Of a stretch of DNA of 64,000 nt, positions 27,491 through 35,108 are shown piece after piece; the stretch's first letter is position 1, and every line of letters begins with the position of its first letter. The notes beneath the pieces were generated by a model. The model was given only the letters and a program-made list of their open reading frames with translations, made no database searches and had not been told where the DNA came from. Origin of the DNA: Streptomyces sp. AP-93 (lineage in GTDB: Bacteria > Actinomycetota > Actinomycetes > Streptomycetales > Streptomycetaceae); the NCBI RefSeq assembly GCF_022808175.1, contig NZ_JALGBX010000007.1, positions 248,001-312,000 on the forward strand. The letters run 5' to 3'. The position numbers and the translations under genes were made by a program.

Positions 27491-27514
27491 ACAGACAGAC
27501 AGACAGACAGACAG
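27491..27514. repeat. Tetranucleotide microsatellite, (ACAG)6
   Basis: Six tandem ACAG units at 27491-27514, then CAGCAGACAG directly before the GAGGAG ribosome site of the next gene. The whole spacer is 83 bp. Such simple repeats are rare in Streptomyces. Confidence 0.9.
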
Positions 27515-27535
27515 CAGCAGACAGGAGGAGACCGC

Positions 27536-27967
27536 ATGCCCGCCGAGCGGCTGACCGAGGACGCGATCCGCGCCTTCGCCGAGAAGTGGTACGTGGCCCT
27601 GGACCAGCACGTCCAGCCGGACCAGGTGCTGGCCCTGATCACCGAGGACCTGGAGTTCAAGGTCCCGGAGGACACCTTCCTCGGCCACCAGGGCTTCGGC
27701 CGCTGGTACGAGGCGGTCACGAACCGCTTCTTCGACGAGGTGCACACGGTCACGAAGGTGGAGCCCGTCATCGGGGGCGACCGGGCGGTCGTCCGGGTCC
27801 TCGTGAACTGGCAGGCCAAGATCTGGGACCCGCCGTCCGCCCGCAGCGTGTGGCTGGGCTTCGACGCGGACCAGACCTGGACCGTGGTCGCCGGCCCCGA
27901 CGGGCCGCTGATCCAGCAGTACACCGTCAACGAACTGGCGCCCATGCCCGGTTCCGCCTCCCTCTGA
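27536..27967 (+). CDS. NTF2/SnoaL-like protein (first of four)
   Basis: A 143-residue cone-shaped alpha+beta-barrel protein of the NTF2 superfamily (AIRAFAEKWYVALDQHVQP, DLEFKVPEDTFLGHQGFGRW, VWLGFDADQTWTVVAG). Members act as cyclases, isomerases, dehydratases or ligand-binding partners. The pocket is not assignable. It lies between the ThDP enzyme and a second NTF2 gene (20 bp apart). ATG 27536 has a strong GGAGGAG. Confidence 0.85.
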   Translation: MPAERLTEDAIRAFAEKWYVALDQHVQPDQVLALITEDLEFKVPEDTFLGHQGFGRWYEAVTNRFFDEVHTVTKVEPVIGGDRAVVRVLVNWQAKIWDPPSARSVWLGFDADQTWTVVAGPDGPLIQQYTVNELAPMPGSASL

Positions 27968-27987
27968 GCGGCGAAGGAGAAGCGACG

Positions 27988-28443
27988 ATGACCGAAGTGA
28001 CACGGGAGCGGGTCGAGGCGGCGTACCGCGCCCTCGGCTCCGGCGACCGGGCCAGGATCCTGGAGTACTACGCGGAGGACCTGCGCTGGCAGGTTCCCGG
28101 CAACCATCCGCTCGCCGGCTGGTACGAGAGCCTGGACGCCTTCCTGGAGCTGATGGCCCAGACCCACAAGCTCACGGGCGGCACCTTCCGCATGGACATC
28201 GAAGCGGTCCTCGTCGGCGAGGACTGCAGCGCGGACGTCTGCCGCAACGTCGCCGTGCGCGGCGGCGCCGACGAGTCGAGCCGCTCCCCGTACGAGCGGA
28301 TGGACTACCCGGTCTTCCACTTCATGCGCTGGCAGGGCGGCCGGATCGTCGAGGGCCACGACGGTCTCTTCGGCGACACGGCCACCGCCTTCAGCCAGTT
28401 CTGGGCGCCCTTCGCCCCGGACGGAACCCGCAGGGACCAGTAG
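27988..28443 (+). CDS. NTF2/SnoaL-like protein (second of four)
   Basis: 151 residues with the SnoaL pattern 'VEAAYRALGSGDRARILEYY', 'DLRWQVPGNHPLAGWYES', 'FRMDIEAVLVGEDCSADVC' and a C-terminal 'FMRWQGGRIVEGHDGLFG', close to the nuclear-transport-factor type seen in polyketide cyclases. A TnpB element on the opposite strand begins immediately after its stop codon, so the transcript toward the third NTF2 gene is interrupted here. Confidence 0.85.
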   Translation: MTEVTRERVEAAYRALGSGDRARILEYYAEDLRWQVPGNHPLAGWYESLDAFLELMAQTHKLTGGTFRMDIEAVLVGEDCSADVCRNVAVRGGADESSRSPYERMDYPVFHFMRWQGGRIVEGHDGLFGDTATAFSQFWAPFAPDGTRRDQ

Positions 28444-28447
28444 GGGG

Positions 28448-28560
28448 TTGACTTCTCCCTCTCCCTATCGGGAGGGGGTTCCCATCCTCGCGGGTGGGGG
28501 TTCCTGCTTCACCACGGATCGCCCGGACCGAGAGGAGGACTCCCGATGAGGTCTTACACC
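28448..28560 (-). ncRNA. Candidate omega (right-end) RNA of the TnpB element
   Basis: Overlaps the tnpB 3' end. The hairpins CTCCC/GGGAG (loop TATC) and a G-C stem around TCGC precede GTCAAC, the usual end of the RNA scaffold. The guide would run beyond the right end, into the last bases of the preceding NTF2 gene. Typical architecture of TnpB RNAs; not shown to be expressed. Confidence 0.5.
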
Positions 28561-29682
28561 CGCTCCACAGGCAGCAGCCGCCAGCCCGGCGGCCAGGAGA
28601 TTCACTGCTGCGTTTCCGTCCCGGTCGTGGGTCGTCCCGCAGGTGTCACACGTCCATTCACGGATATCCAGGGACATCGTGTCGGCGATGGACCCGCAGG
28701 CCGAGCACAGCTTGGAGCTGGGGAACCACCGGTCGACGGTGATCAGCTCGCGCCCGTACCAGCTCGACTTGTACTCCAGCATCGAGCGCAGCTCGCGCCA
28801 GCCCGCGTCGGCGATGGCACGGGCAAGGCTGTGGTTCCCCAGCATGTTGCGGACAGCCAGGTCTTCGACCACGAGCGTTTGGTTTTCACGCACGAGTCGA
28901 GTCGTCAGCTGATGCAGATGATCCCGGCGCCGGTCGGCGATCCGGGCATGGACCCTGGCCACCCGGATCCGGGCCTTGGACCGATTGCGGCTGCCCTTCT
29001 CCTTCCGCGACAGAGCGCGCTGCGCACGGGCGAGTTTCTCCCGGTCCCTTCGCTCGTGCTTCGGGTTGTCGATCTTCTCGCCGGTGGAGAGGGCGACCAG
29101 GGCCGTAAGCCCGACGTCGATGCCGACGGCGTTCGTGGTGGCCGGCATGGGGACAGGGGCGTCGTCACACAGCAGAGAGACGAACCAGCGGCCGGCGCTG
29201 TCACGGGACACGGTGACCGTCGAGGGCTGAACACCAGCCGGGATGGGACGGGACCACACGATGTCCAGCGGCTCGGACATCTTCGCGAGGGTGAGTTGCC
29301 CAGCGGTGTAGCGAAAGGCGCTGCGTGTGTACTCGGCGCTGGCGCGGGATTTCCGCTTCGACTTGAAGCGGGGGTACTGCACCCGCTTCCCCCAGAACCC
29401 GACAAAGGCTGCCTGCAGATGCCGCAGCGCCTGCTGGAGCGGAACCGAGGACACCTCGGCCAGGTAGGCGAGCTCCTCGGACTTCTTCCACATCGTGAGC
29501 ATCGCCGAGGTCTGCGGGTAGTTCACTCGCTCCCCGCGAACCGACCACGCGTCGGCGCGGGCGGCAAGGGCGAGGTTGTAGACCCTTCGCACGCACCCGA
29601 AGGTCCGCGACAGTTCCACCGCCTGAGCGCCGGTCGGATGGAAGCGGTACTTGAACGCCCGCTTCACGGAGGAAGTCTCCAT
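28465..29682 (-). CDS. tnpB: TnpB RNA-guided nuclease (IS605 OrfB family)
   Basis: A 405-residue protein with an N-terminal HTH ('FKYRFHPTGAQAVELSRTFG'), a RuvC nuclease with Asp189 in 'VGIDVGLTA', Glu273 in 'VVEDLAV' and Asp355 in 'HDRDGNAAVN', and a zinc ribbon (Cys326, Cys329, Cys345, Cys348). All catalytic residues are intact. TnpB is the ancestor-like relative of Cas12 and cuts DNA with a right-end RNA, helping the transposon persist. ATG 29682 is the first start. The inserted gene lies antisense within the surrounding plus-strand cluster. Confidence 0.93.
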   Translation of the reverse strand: METSSVKRAFKYRFHPTGAQAVELSRTFGCVRRVYNLALAARADAWSVRGERVNYPQTSAMLTMWKKSEELAYLAEVSSVPLQQALRHLQAAFVGFWGKRVQYPRFKSKRKSRASAEYTRSAFRYTAGQLTLAKMSEPLDIVWSRPIPAGVQPSTVTVSRDSAGRWFVSLLCDDAPVPMPATTNAVGIDVGLTALVALSTGEKIDNPKHERRDREKLARAQRALSRKEKGSRNRSKARIRVARVHARIADRRRDHLHQLTTRLVRENQTLVVEDLAVRNMLGNHSLARAIADAGWRELRSMLEYKSSWYGRELITVDRWFPSSKLCSACGSIADTMSLDIREWTCDTCGTTHDRDGNAAVNLLAAGLAAAACGAGVRPHRESSSRSGRSVVKQEPPPARMGTPSR

Positions 29683-29828
29683 GCCCGGACGCTAGGGGTT
29701 GTCAAGGTCCGAAGACAAGCCCAGGTCACAGCGTCACGCAGCGGCACTCCAATGGCTGGTTGCTCCGGGCCGAGCATGCGTTTCCTTTCTCCGGTCAAAA
29801 CCGGGGGTTTCCACATAGGGAGATTGGG

Positions 29829-30209
29829 ATGAGTGCGATCGATTCACGAACGATCCTCACCAAGTACTACGAGTACGCCAACGCAGGTGACTGGGACAGC
29901 TGGTGCGACCTGTTCGCCGAGGACCAGGTCATGGACGAGCAGCTCGCCGGCCACATCGAGGGGCTGGAACTGCTCCGGTCGATGATGAAAGGCATGGGGA
30001 CGATGTACCGGGTCTTCCGCAACGAGCCCGTGCACTTCCTCTTCGACGGTGAGAAGGCCGCGGCTGTCTCCCACCTGACCGCGGTCACCCCCTCCGGGGA
30101 GGAGATCGAGGCCGAGGTCATGAACTTCTTCCGGATCGTGGACGGAAAGATCGCCTACATGGCGAACTACCACGACACGGTTCCCTTCCAGGTGCTCGGC
30201 CAGGGCTGA
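29829..30209 (+). CDS. NTF2/SnoaL-like protein (third of four)
   Basis: 126 residues: 'ILTKYYEYANAGDWDSWCD' helix, 'HIEGLELLRSMMKGMGTMYR', then a sheet with 'FLFDGEKAAAVSHLTAVTPS' and 'MNFFRIVDGKIAYMANYHD'. It is of the SnoaL ketosteroid-isomerase-like type. ATG 29829 has GGGAG upstream. It is separated from the second paralog only by the TnpB insertion and precedes the GMC oxidoreductase by 11 bp. Confidence 0.85.
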   Translation: MSAIDSRTILTKYYEYANAGDWDSWCDLFAEDQVMDEQLAGHIEGLELLRSMMKGMGTMYRVFRNEPVHFLFDGEKAAAVSHLTAVTPSGEEIEAEVMNFFRIVDGKIAYMANYHDTVPFQVLGQG

Positions 30210-30220
30210 GGGGGCGCGCG

Positions 30221-31840
30221 ATGGCCGTGGATGAGTACGACTACATCGTCGTGGGATCCGGCACCGCCGGCAGCGTCCTCGCGAACCGCCTCTCCGAGGA
30301 CCCGGACGTCAGCGTCCTGGTCCTGGAGGCGGGAGCGGGCCGCATCCCTCCCGAGGTGGACGATCCGTCCTCCTGGTACAAGCTGCTCGGCGGGCCCGTC
30401 GACTGGGGTTACACCAGCGTCCCGCAGCCCGGCCTGGACGGCCGCCGCACCTACGAACCGCGCGGCAAGGCCCCCGGCGGCAGCAGCAACCTCTACATCA
30501 TGATGCACATCCGGGGCCACGCCTCGGACTTCGACAACTGGGCCTACCAGGGCGCGGCCGGCTGGGCGCACGAGGACGTACTGCCCTACTTCTCGCTGCT
30601 GGAGGGCCAGGAGGACGCCACCGCGCCGACCACCGGAACCCGCGGGCCGCAGCGGATCACCCACGCCGGACGGCACGGCCCCAACCCGGTCTCGCGCGCC
30701 TTCATCGACGCCGCCGTCGAGCTCGGCCACGAGGAGATCGCCGACTTCAACACCGACGGACCGCGGCGCGGCCTCTTCGGCACCGGCTGGCACCACATCG
30801 ACGTGGCCGACGGCCGCCGCCAGGGCGTCCTCGCCGCCTACCTGGAGCCGGCCCTCGACCGCCCCAACCTGACCCTGCGCACCAGCGCGCAGAGCACCCG
30901 GCTGCTCTTCGACGGGGACACCTGCACGGGTGTGGAGTACGTCCAGCTCCAGGCCCCCGCCACGCTTTCGGACAGCGACGTCCCGGGGCGGACCGTGCGC
31001 GACGGTCACAGTGCGGCGTCCGAGCCCGGGCTGCACACCGTACGGGCCCGCCGGGAGGTGATCGTGGCCGCCGGGGCGATCGAATCGCCGAAGCTGCTGC
31101 TGCTCTCCGGGATCGGGCACCCCGAGCAGCTGCGCGAGCACGGCATCGGAGCCGTCGCGGCCGTGCCCGGTGTCGGCGAGAACTTCCACAACCACGTGCT
31201 GACCGGGCTGATGGCCGAGGTCACCCAGGAACTGCCGCCACCCGCACAGAACTTGTCGGAGAGCGCGCTGTTCCTCTCGTCCCGGCCCGGACTGCCGGCG
31301 CCGGACCTGCAGATCGCCTTCGTGCACGTGCCGTTCGACGTGATCGTCGGCCAGGACCACCCGAACACGGTGTCCATCCTGCCCGGTGTCGTCCGGCCCG
31401 TCTCGCGGGGCTGGATCAAGCTGGCGAGCGCCGATCCGCTGGCCCACCCGCTGATCAACCCGAACTACCTGGGCGACCGCTGGGACTTGGAGCGGATGGT
31501 CCAGGGCGTCAAGACCGCCCGGGAGCTCTTCGCGACCTCGGCCTTCTCGCCCTGGTACAAGCAGGAGCTCCAGCCCGGGCCCGGCTACGTGTCCGACGAG
31601 GACCTGCGGACCTTCGTGAAGCAGAAGTCGGAGAGCTATCACCACCAGGCCGGGTCCTGCCGCATGGGCATCGACGACCTCTCCGTCGTCGACCCGCAGC
31701 TGCGGGTGCACGGCGTACGGAACCTGCGCGTCGTCGACGCGAGCGTGATGCCCGCCGTCCCGTCGGGCAACTGCCACACCGCCATCGCGATGATCGCCGA
31801 GCGCGCGGCGGACTTCCTGAAGGGGGTGTCCCGTGCCTGA
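30221..31840 (+). CDS. GMC-family FAD oxidoreductase (choline-dehydrogenase-like)
   Basis: A 539-residue flavoprotein that oxidises primary alcohols, hydroxysteroids, sugars or aryl alcohols. FAD-binding 'YIVVGSGTAGSVLANRLSE' opens the protein; the 'APGGSSNLYIMMHIRG' signature and GMC 'GAIESPKLLLLSGIG' follow, with the catalytic His in 'SYHHQAGSCRMG' and a second His in 'GNCHTAI'. It has no signal peptide, so it acts in the cytosol. It follows the NTF2 gene by 11 bp and overlaps the DJ-1 gene by 8 nt. Confidence 0.92.
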   Translation: MAVDEYDYIVVGSGTAGSVLANRLSEDPDVSVLVLEAGAGRIPPEVDDPSSWYKLLGGPVDWGYTSVPQPGLDGRRTYEPRGKAPGGSSNLYIMMHIRGHASDFDNWAYQGAAGWAHEDVLPYFSLLEGQEDATAPTTGTRGPQRITHAGRHGPNPVSRAFIDAAVELGHEEIADFNTDGPRRGLFGTGWHHIDVADGRRQGVLAAYLEPALDRPNLTLRTSAQSTRLLFDGDTCTGVEYVQLQAPATLSDSDVPGRTVRDGHSAASEPGLHTVRARREVIVAAGAIESPKLLLLSGIGHPEQLREHGIGAVAAVPGVGENFHNHVLTGLMAEVTQELPPPAQNLSESALFLSSRPGLPAPDLQIAFVHVPFDVIVGQDHPNTVSILPGVVRPVSRGWIKLASADPLAHPLINPNYLGDRWDLERMVQGVKTARELFATSAFSPWYKQELQPGPGYVSDEDLRTFVKQKSESYHHQAGSCRMGIDDLSVVDPQLRVHGVRNLRVVDASVMPAVPSGNCHTAIAMIAERAADFLKGVSRA

Positions 31841-32471
31841 CGTGGTCCTGCGCGAGGGAGCGCTGTCCGGGACCCGCATCGCGGTCCTGGTCGAGAGCGA
31901 CTTCTACGAGCCCGAGATCTTCTACTACGGCCGCCGGTTCGCCGAGGAGGGCGCCGAGGTCGACTTCCTGACCCGGCTGTGGGGCAACGACTCCATCACC
32001 TTCTCCGGGCACGAGTACCGGGCGCCGTTCACCGCGACCCAGTCCCTGGAGGGGCTGAGCGACGAGGACCTGCGCCGCTACGCGGCGATCATCGTGCCCT
32101 CGGGCATGGTGGCCGACCGGCTGCGCTACACCGAGGACGTGGACGTCCTGGCCCCGGCGACGGAGCTGCTGCGCCGGGCCTTCGAGGAGCCGACGGTCCT
32201 CAAGGGGATCATCTGCCACGGCATGTGGCTGGCCGCCTCGATCCCGGACAAGGTGCGCGGCCGCAAGGTCGTCTGCCACAACAACCTCATCGGTGACGTC
32301 CGGAACATGGGCGGCGAGTACGTGGACGAGGACGTGGTGGTCGACGGCGACCTGGTCACCGGCCGCACCGGGGCCCACCACCATCTGTTCGCCCGCCGGA
32401 TCATCGAGCTGATCGCCGCCGGGCGGGGTGGGCGGGCCCAGGGGGACCAGAGCCGTCGGGGCACCGGCTGA
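31833..32471 (+). CDS. DJ-1/PfpI family protein (second of three)
   Basis: 212 residues. The nucleophile elbow 'GIICHGMWLAAS' has the Cys-His-Gly typical of PfpI-type proteins, after 'AAIIVPSGMVADR'; the C-terminus carries 'VDGDLVTGRTGAHHHLFARR'. GTG 31833 lies 8 nt within the end of the GMC gene. It shares the fold of the first and third paralogs but is the shortest and lacks the long N-terminal insert. Carbonyl detoxification is a hypothesis. Confidence 0.85.
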   Translation: MPDVVLREGALSGTRIAVLVESDFYEPEIFYYGRRFAEEGAEVDFLTRLWGNDSITFSGHEYRAPFTATQSLEGLSDEDLRRYAAIIVPSGMVADRLRYTEDVDVLAPATELLRRAFEEPTVLKGIICHGMWLAASIPDKVRGRKVVCHNNLIGDVRNMGGEYVDEDVVVDGDLVTGRTGAHHHLFARRIIELIAAGRGGRAQGDQSRRGTG

Positions 32472-32905
32472 TGGCCCCCATGGTCTGGTCGCACGTGGGC
32501 CTGAACTGCGCAGACCAGAAGACCACCGAGGACTTCTACACCCGGTACTTCGGCTTCACCCGGGCCCGGGTGGTCGACCTGGGAGATGCCCGGATCATCT
32601 TCCTCCGCCAGGGGGACGTGTATCTGGAGCTCTTCGCGGCGGGCACCGAGCAGGCCGACACGGCCCACCACGACGGGCCGGCGGCGGCGGGCCGGATGCG
32701 CCACCTGGCCTTCCAGACCGACAGCGTGGACGCCTTCCTGGCCATGCTCGGCGACGCGGCCGAAGTGACCCTGGGGCCACTGGACTTCGACGACTTCATC
32801 TGCGGGTGGCGGACCGTGTGGGTCCGCGATCCCGACGGGGTGATCGTCGAGGTCAGCCAGGGATTCGAGGACGAACACGGTCAACACGACAAGGACGGTG
32901 TATGA
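32471..32905 (+). CDS. VOC family protein (glyoxalase-like)
   Basis: 144 residues with the paired beta-alpha-beta VOC repeats: 'SHVGLNCADQKTTEDFYT', 'ARIIFLRQGDVYLELFA', 'MRHLAFQTDSVDAFLAML' and 'TVWVRDPDGVIVEVSQG'. His, Glu and the second-half residues could bind a metal. It may be an epimerase, glyoxalase or resistance protein. Its ATG overlaps the preceding stop by 1 nt, so the pair is coupled. Confidence 0.87.
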   Translation: MAPMVWSHVGLNCADQKTTEDFYTRYFGFTRARVVDLGDARIIFLRQGDVYLELFAAGTEQADTAHHDGPAAAGRMRHLAFQTDSVDAFLAMLGDAAEVTLGPLDFDDFICGWRTVWVRDPDGVIVEVSQGFEDEHGQHDKDGV

Positions 32906-32906
32906 C

Positions 32907-34727
32907 ATGGCGGACGCCGTGAGCTTCTCCTTCTCCGACACGATCGCCGGCTACGTCGGCCGCTTCGACTCCGAGTCCCGGCTGCTGCGGCTGAAGACCT
33001 CGGACGGCCGCGAGTTCGACGTCTCCCTGGCCGGGGACCCCAGCGCCGAACTGGTCCGCAACCTGGACGAGCCGTACATCGACGCCTCCGGGCACATCGA
33101 CGAGATGCTCTCGCCGGGACGGTTCCTCTACGTCTACGGGGTGTACTACCCCGAGCAGGGCGGCCGCTTCGAGGCCAAGCGCCTGGTGTTCCTGGGCCGC
33201 GGGGCCGAGGACTACCGCTTCGAGGAGCCCAGCTGGTGGATCAAGCAGATCGAATCGCTGGCCGACTTCTACAAGCGGGCGCAGTTCGGCGACGGGCCGG
33301 TGGACTTCACCGAGTACCGCACCGAGATCCGGCTCGGCGGCGACAAGACCGCCAGCCACGTCCAGGAGACCGACACGATCTCCCGCCTGGTCTACGGCAT
33401 GGCCTCGGCCTACCTGCTGACCGGCAAGGACGAGTACCTCGAGGTCGCCGAGCGCGGCACCGAGTACCTGCGCAAGCACATGCGCGTCGTGGACAGCGAG
33501 GAGGACGTGGTCTTCTGGTACCACGGCATCAGCGTCGACGGGGACAGCGAACGCAAGCTGTTCACCTCGGAGTTCTCCGACGACTACGACGCGATCCCGA
33601 TGTACGAGCAGATCTACGCGCTGGCCGGCCCGATCCAGACCTACCGGGTCACCGGCGACATCCGGATCAAGAACGACGCGGACGCCACCATCCGGCTGTT
33701 CGACAAGTTCTTCAAGGACCCGGAGCAGGGCGGCTACTACTCGCACATCGACCCGATCCTCTTCAGCGCCGACCACGAGTCCCTCGGGGAGAACGCGGAG
33801 CGCAAGAACTGGAACTCGGTCGGCGACCACGCGCCGGCGTACCTGATCAACCTGTACCTGGCGACCGGGGAGCAGCGCTACGCGGACTTCCTGGAGTACA
33901 CCTTCGACACGATCGCGGACAAGTTCCCGGACTACAAGAACAGCCCCTTCGTCCAGGAGCGCTTCTTCCGCGACTGGTCCCACGACACCGCGCACAGCTG
34001 GCAGCAGAACCGCGCGGTCGTCGGCCACAACCTCAAGATCGCCTGGAACCTGATGCGGATGAACTCGCTGAAGGCCAAGCCGGCCTACGAGGAGCTCGCC
34101 CGCAAGATCGGCGAGATCATGCCGGCCGTCGGCAGCGACGTGCAGCGCGGCGGCTGGTACGACGTGGTCGAGCGCGTCAAGACGGGGGACGAGGAGACGT
34201 ATCGTTTCGCCTGGCACGACCGCAAGGCCTGGTGGCAGCAGGAGCAGGCGATCCTCGCCTACCTCATCCTGAACGGCACCGTCGGCGGGACTAAGTTCCT
34301 GCGCGAGGCCCGGCAGGCGGAGGCCTTCTACAACACCTTCTTCCTCGACCACGACGAGGGAGCCGTCTACTTCAACGTCCTCGCGAGCGGGACCCCGTAC
34401 CTGCTCGGGACCGAGCGGCTCAAGGGCAGCCACTCGATGTCCATGTACCACTCGGCGGAGCTCTGCTACCTGTCCGCCGTCTACAACAACCTGCTCATCA
34501 ACGGCCGGGAGATGGACTTCCACTTCCAGCCCGACCCGACGAACCTGCCCGACCGCGTGCTGCGCGTCTCGCCCGACCTGCTCCCCGCCGGTTCGGTGCG
34601 GATCGCGTCCGTCGAGATCGACGAGAAGCCGTACACGGACTTCGACGCCGACGCACTCACCGTCCGGCTGCCCGACGTCCAGGGCCGGGTCAAGGTCAAG
34701 GTCCGGCTGCGCCCGACCGCCCAGTAG
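32907..34727 (+). CDS. AGE-like (alpha/alpha)6-barrel protein with N-terminal beta domain
   Basis: A 606-residue protein. The first ~95 residues form a beta-rich domain (GYVGRFDSESRLLRLKTSDG). The rest is an N-acylglucosamine-2-epimerase-like barrel, shown by 'VGHNLKIAWNLMRM', 'HDRKAWWQQEQAILAYL' and 'GSHSMSMYHSAELCYL', where His and Glu/Asp residues line the pocket. AGE members isomerise sugars or cellobiose; the substrate here is not readable. ATG 32907 follows AAGGACGG and sits 1 nt after the VOC stop. Confidence 0.78.
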   Translation: MADAVSFSFSDTIAGYVGRFDSESRLLRLKTSDGREFDVSLAGDPSAELVRNLDEPYIDASGHIDEMLSPGRFLYVYGVYYPEQGGRFEAKRLVFLGRGAEDYRFEEPSWWIKQIESLADFYKRAQFGDGPVDFTEYRTEIRLGGDKTASHVQETDTISRLVYGMASAYLLTGKDEYLEVAERGTEYLRKHMRVVDSEEDVVFWYHGISVDGDSERKLFTSEFSDDYDAIPMYEQIYALAGPIQTYRVTGDIRIKNDADATIRLFDKFFKDPEQGGYYSHIDPILFSADHESLGENAERKNWNSVGDHAPAYLINLYLATGEQRYADFLEYTFDTIADKFPDYKNSPFVQERFFRDWSHDTAHSWQQNRAVVGHNLKIAWNLMRMNSLKAKPAYEELARKIGEIMPAVGSDVQRGGWYDVVERVKTGDEETYRFAWHDRKAWWQQEQAILAYLILNGTVGGTKFLREARQAEAFYNTFFLDHDEGAVYFNVLASGTPYLLGTERLKGSHSMSMYHSAELCYLSAVYNNLLINGREMDFHFQPDPTNLPDRVLRVSPDLLPAGSVRIASVEIDEKPYTDFDADALTVRLPDVQGRVKVKVRLRPTAQ

Positions 34728-34763
34728 CGCTCAACGGGGGCGCCCCACTCAGAGGGGAAAGCA

Positions 34764-35108
34764 ATGACCCTGAACGTGAAGGAACGCCGCAACAAGACGG
34801 GCACCGTGCTCGTCGCCACCGGCGAGATCAACAGTGAGACCTCCGGATCGCTGCTGCAGAGCCTGCTGCCGCTGGTCCGCGAGGGCCGGCCGCTGCGCAT
34901 CGACTTGACGGCCGTCACCTACGTCTCCAGCGCCGGGCTGCGCACCCTGCTCGTCGTCTACCGCGAGGCCCAGCACGCCGGGGTCGCCGTCACCCTCTAC
35001 GGGGTGAGCGAGGAAGTCCGGTTCGTCATGTCGGCCACCGGCTTCCTCGACTTCTTCTCCACCGGGGAAGCCGCCGCGGCGGCCTCCAAGGCGAAGGCCG
35101 CCCGATGA
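34764..35108 (+). CDS. STAS anti-sigma-factor antagonist
   Basis: 114 residues of the SpoIIAA/RsbV type; the conserved site 'YVSSAGLRTLL' carries the putative phospho-Ser56. Phosphorylated by an RsbW-like kinase it is inactive; dephosphorylated by a PP2C it releases a sigma factor or another partner. The genes for both a kinase-like protein and a phosphatase lie within 5 kb. ATG overlaps none, but its stop overlaps the debranching-enzyme start by 4 nt. Confidence 0.92.
   Translation: MTLNVKERRNKTGTVLVATGEINSETSGSLLQSLLPLVREGRPLRIDLTAVTYVSSAGLRTLLVVYREAQHAGVAVTLYGVSEEVRFVMSATGFLDFFSTGEAAAAASKAKAAR

Larger units (their letters stand above)
28446..29700 (-). mobile_element. IS200/IS605-type element carrying only TnpB
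   Basis: A 1.25-kb insert between two NTF2-like genes; it holds one minus-strand tnpB and no tnpA. The left end (high coordinates) abuts TTGAC (complement of 29701-29705), a plausible transposon-adjacent motif. The right end carries two hairpins (28461-28474 and 28481-28498) and GTCAAC. It is non-autonomous, or a relic served by another tnpA. Confidence 0.75.

Noticed and set aside
27491..27514. Phase-variable switch inside a coding region
   Set aside because: The repeat is in the spacer, so slippage would not shift a reading frame; only spacing would change.
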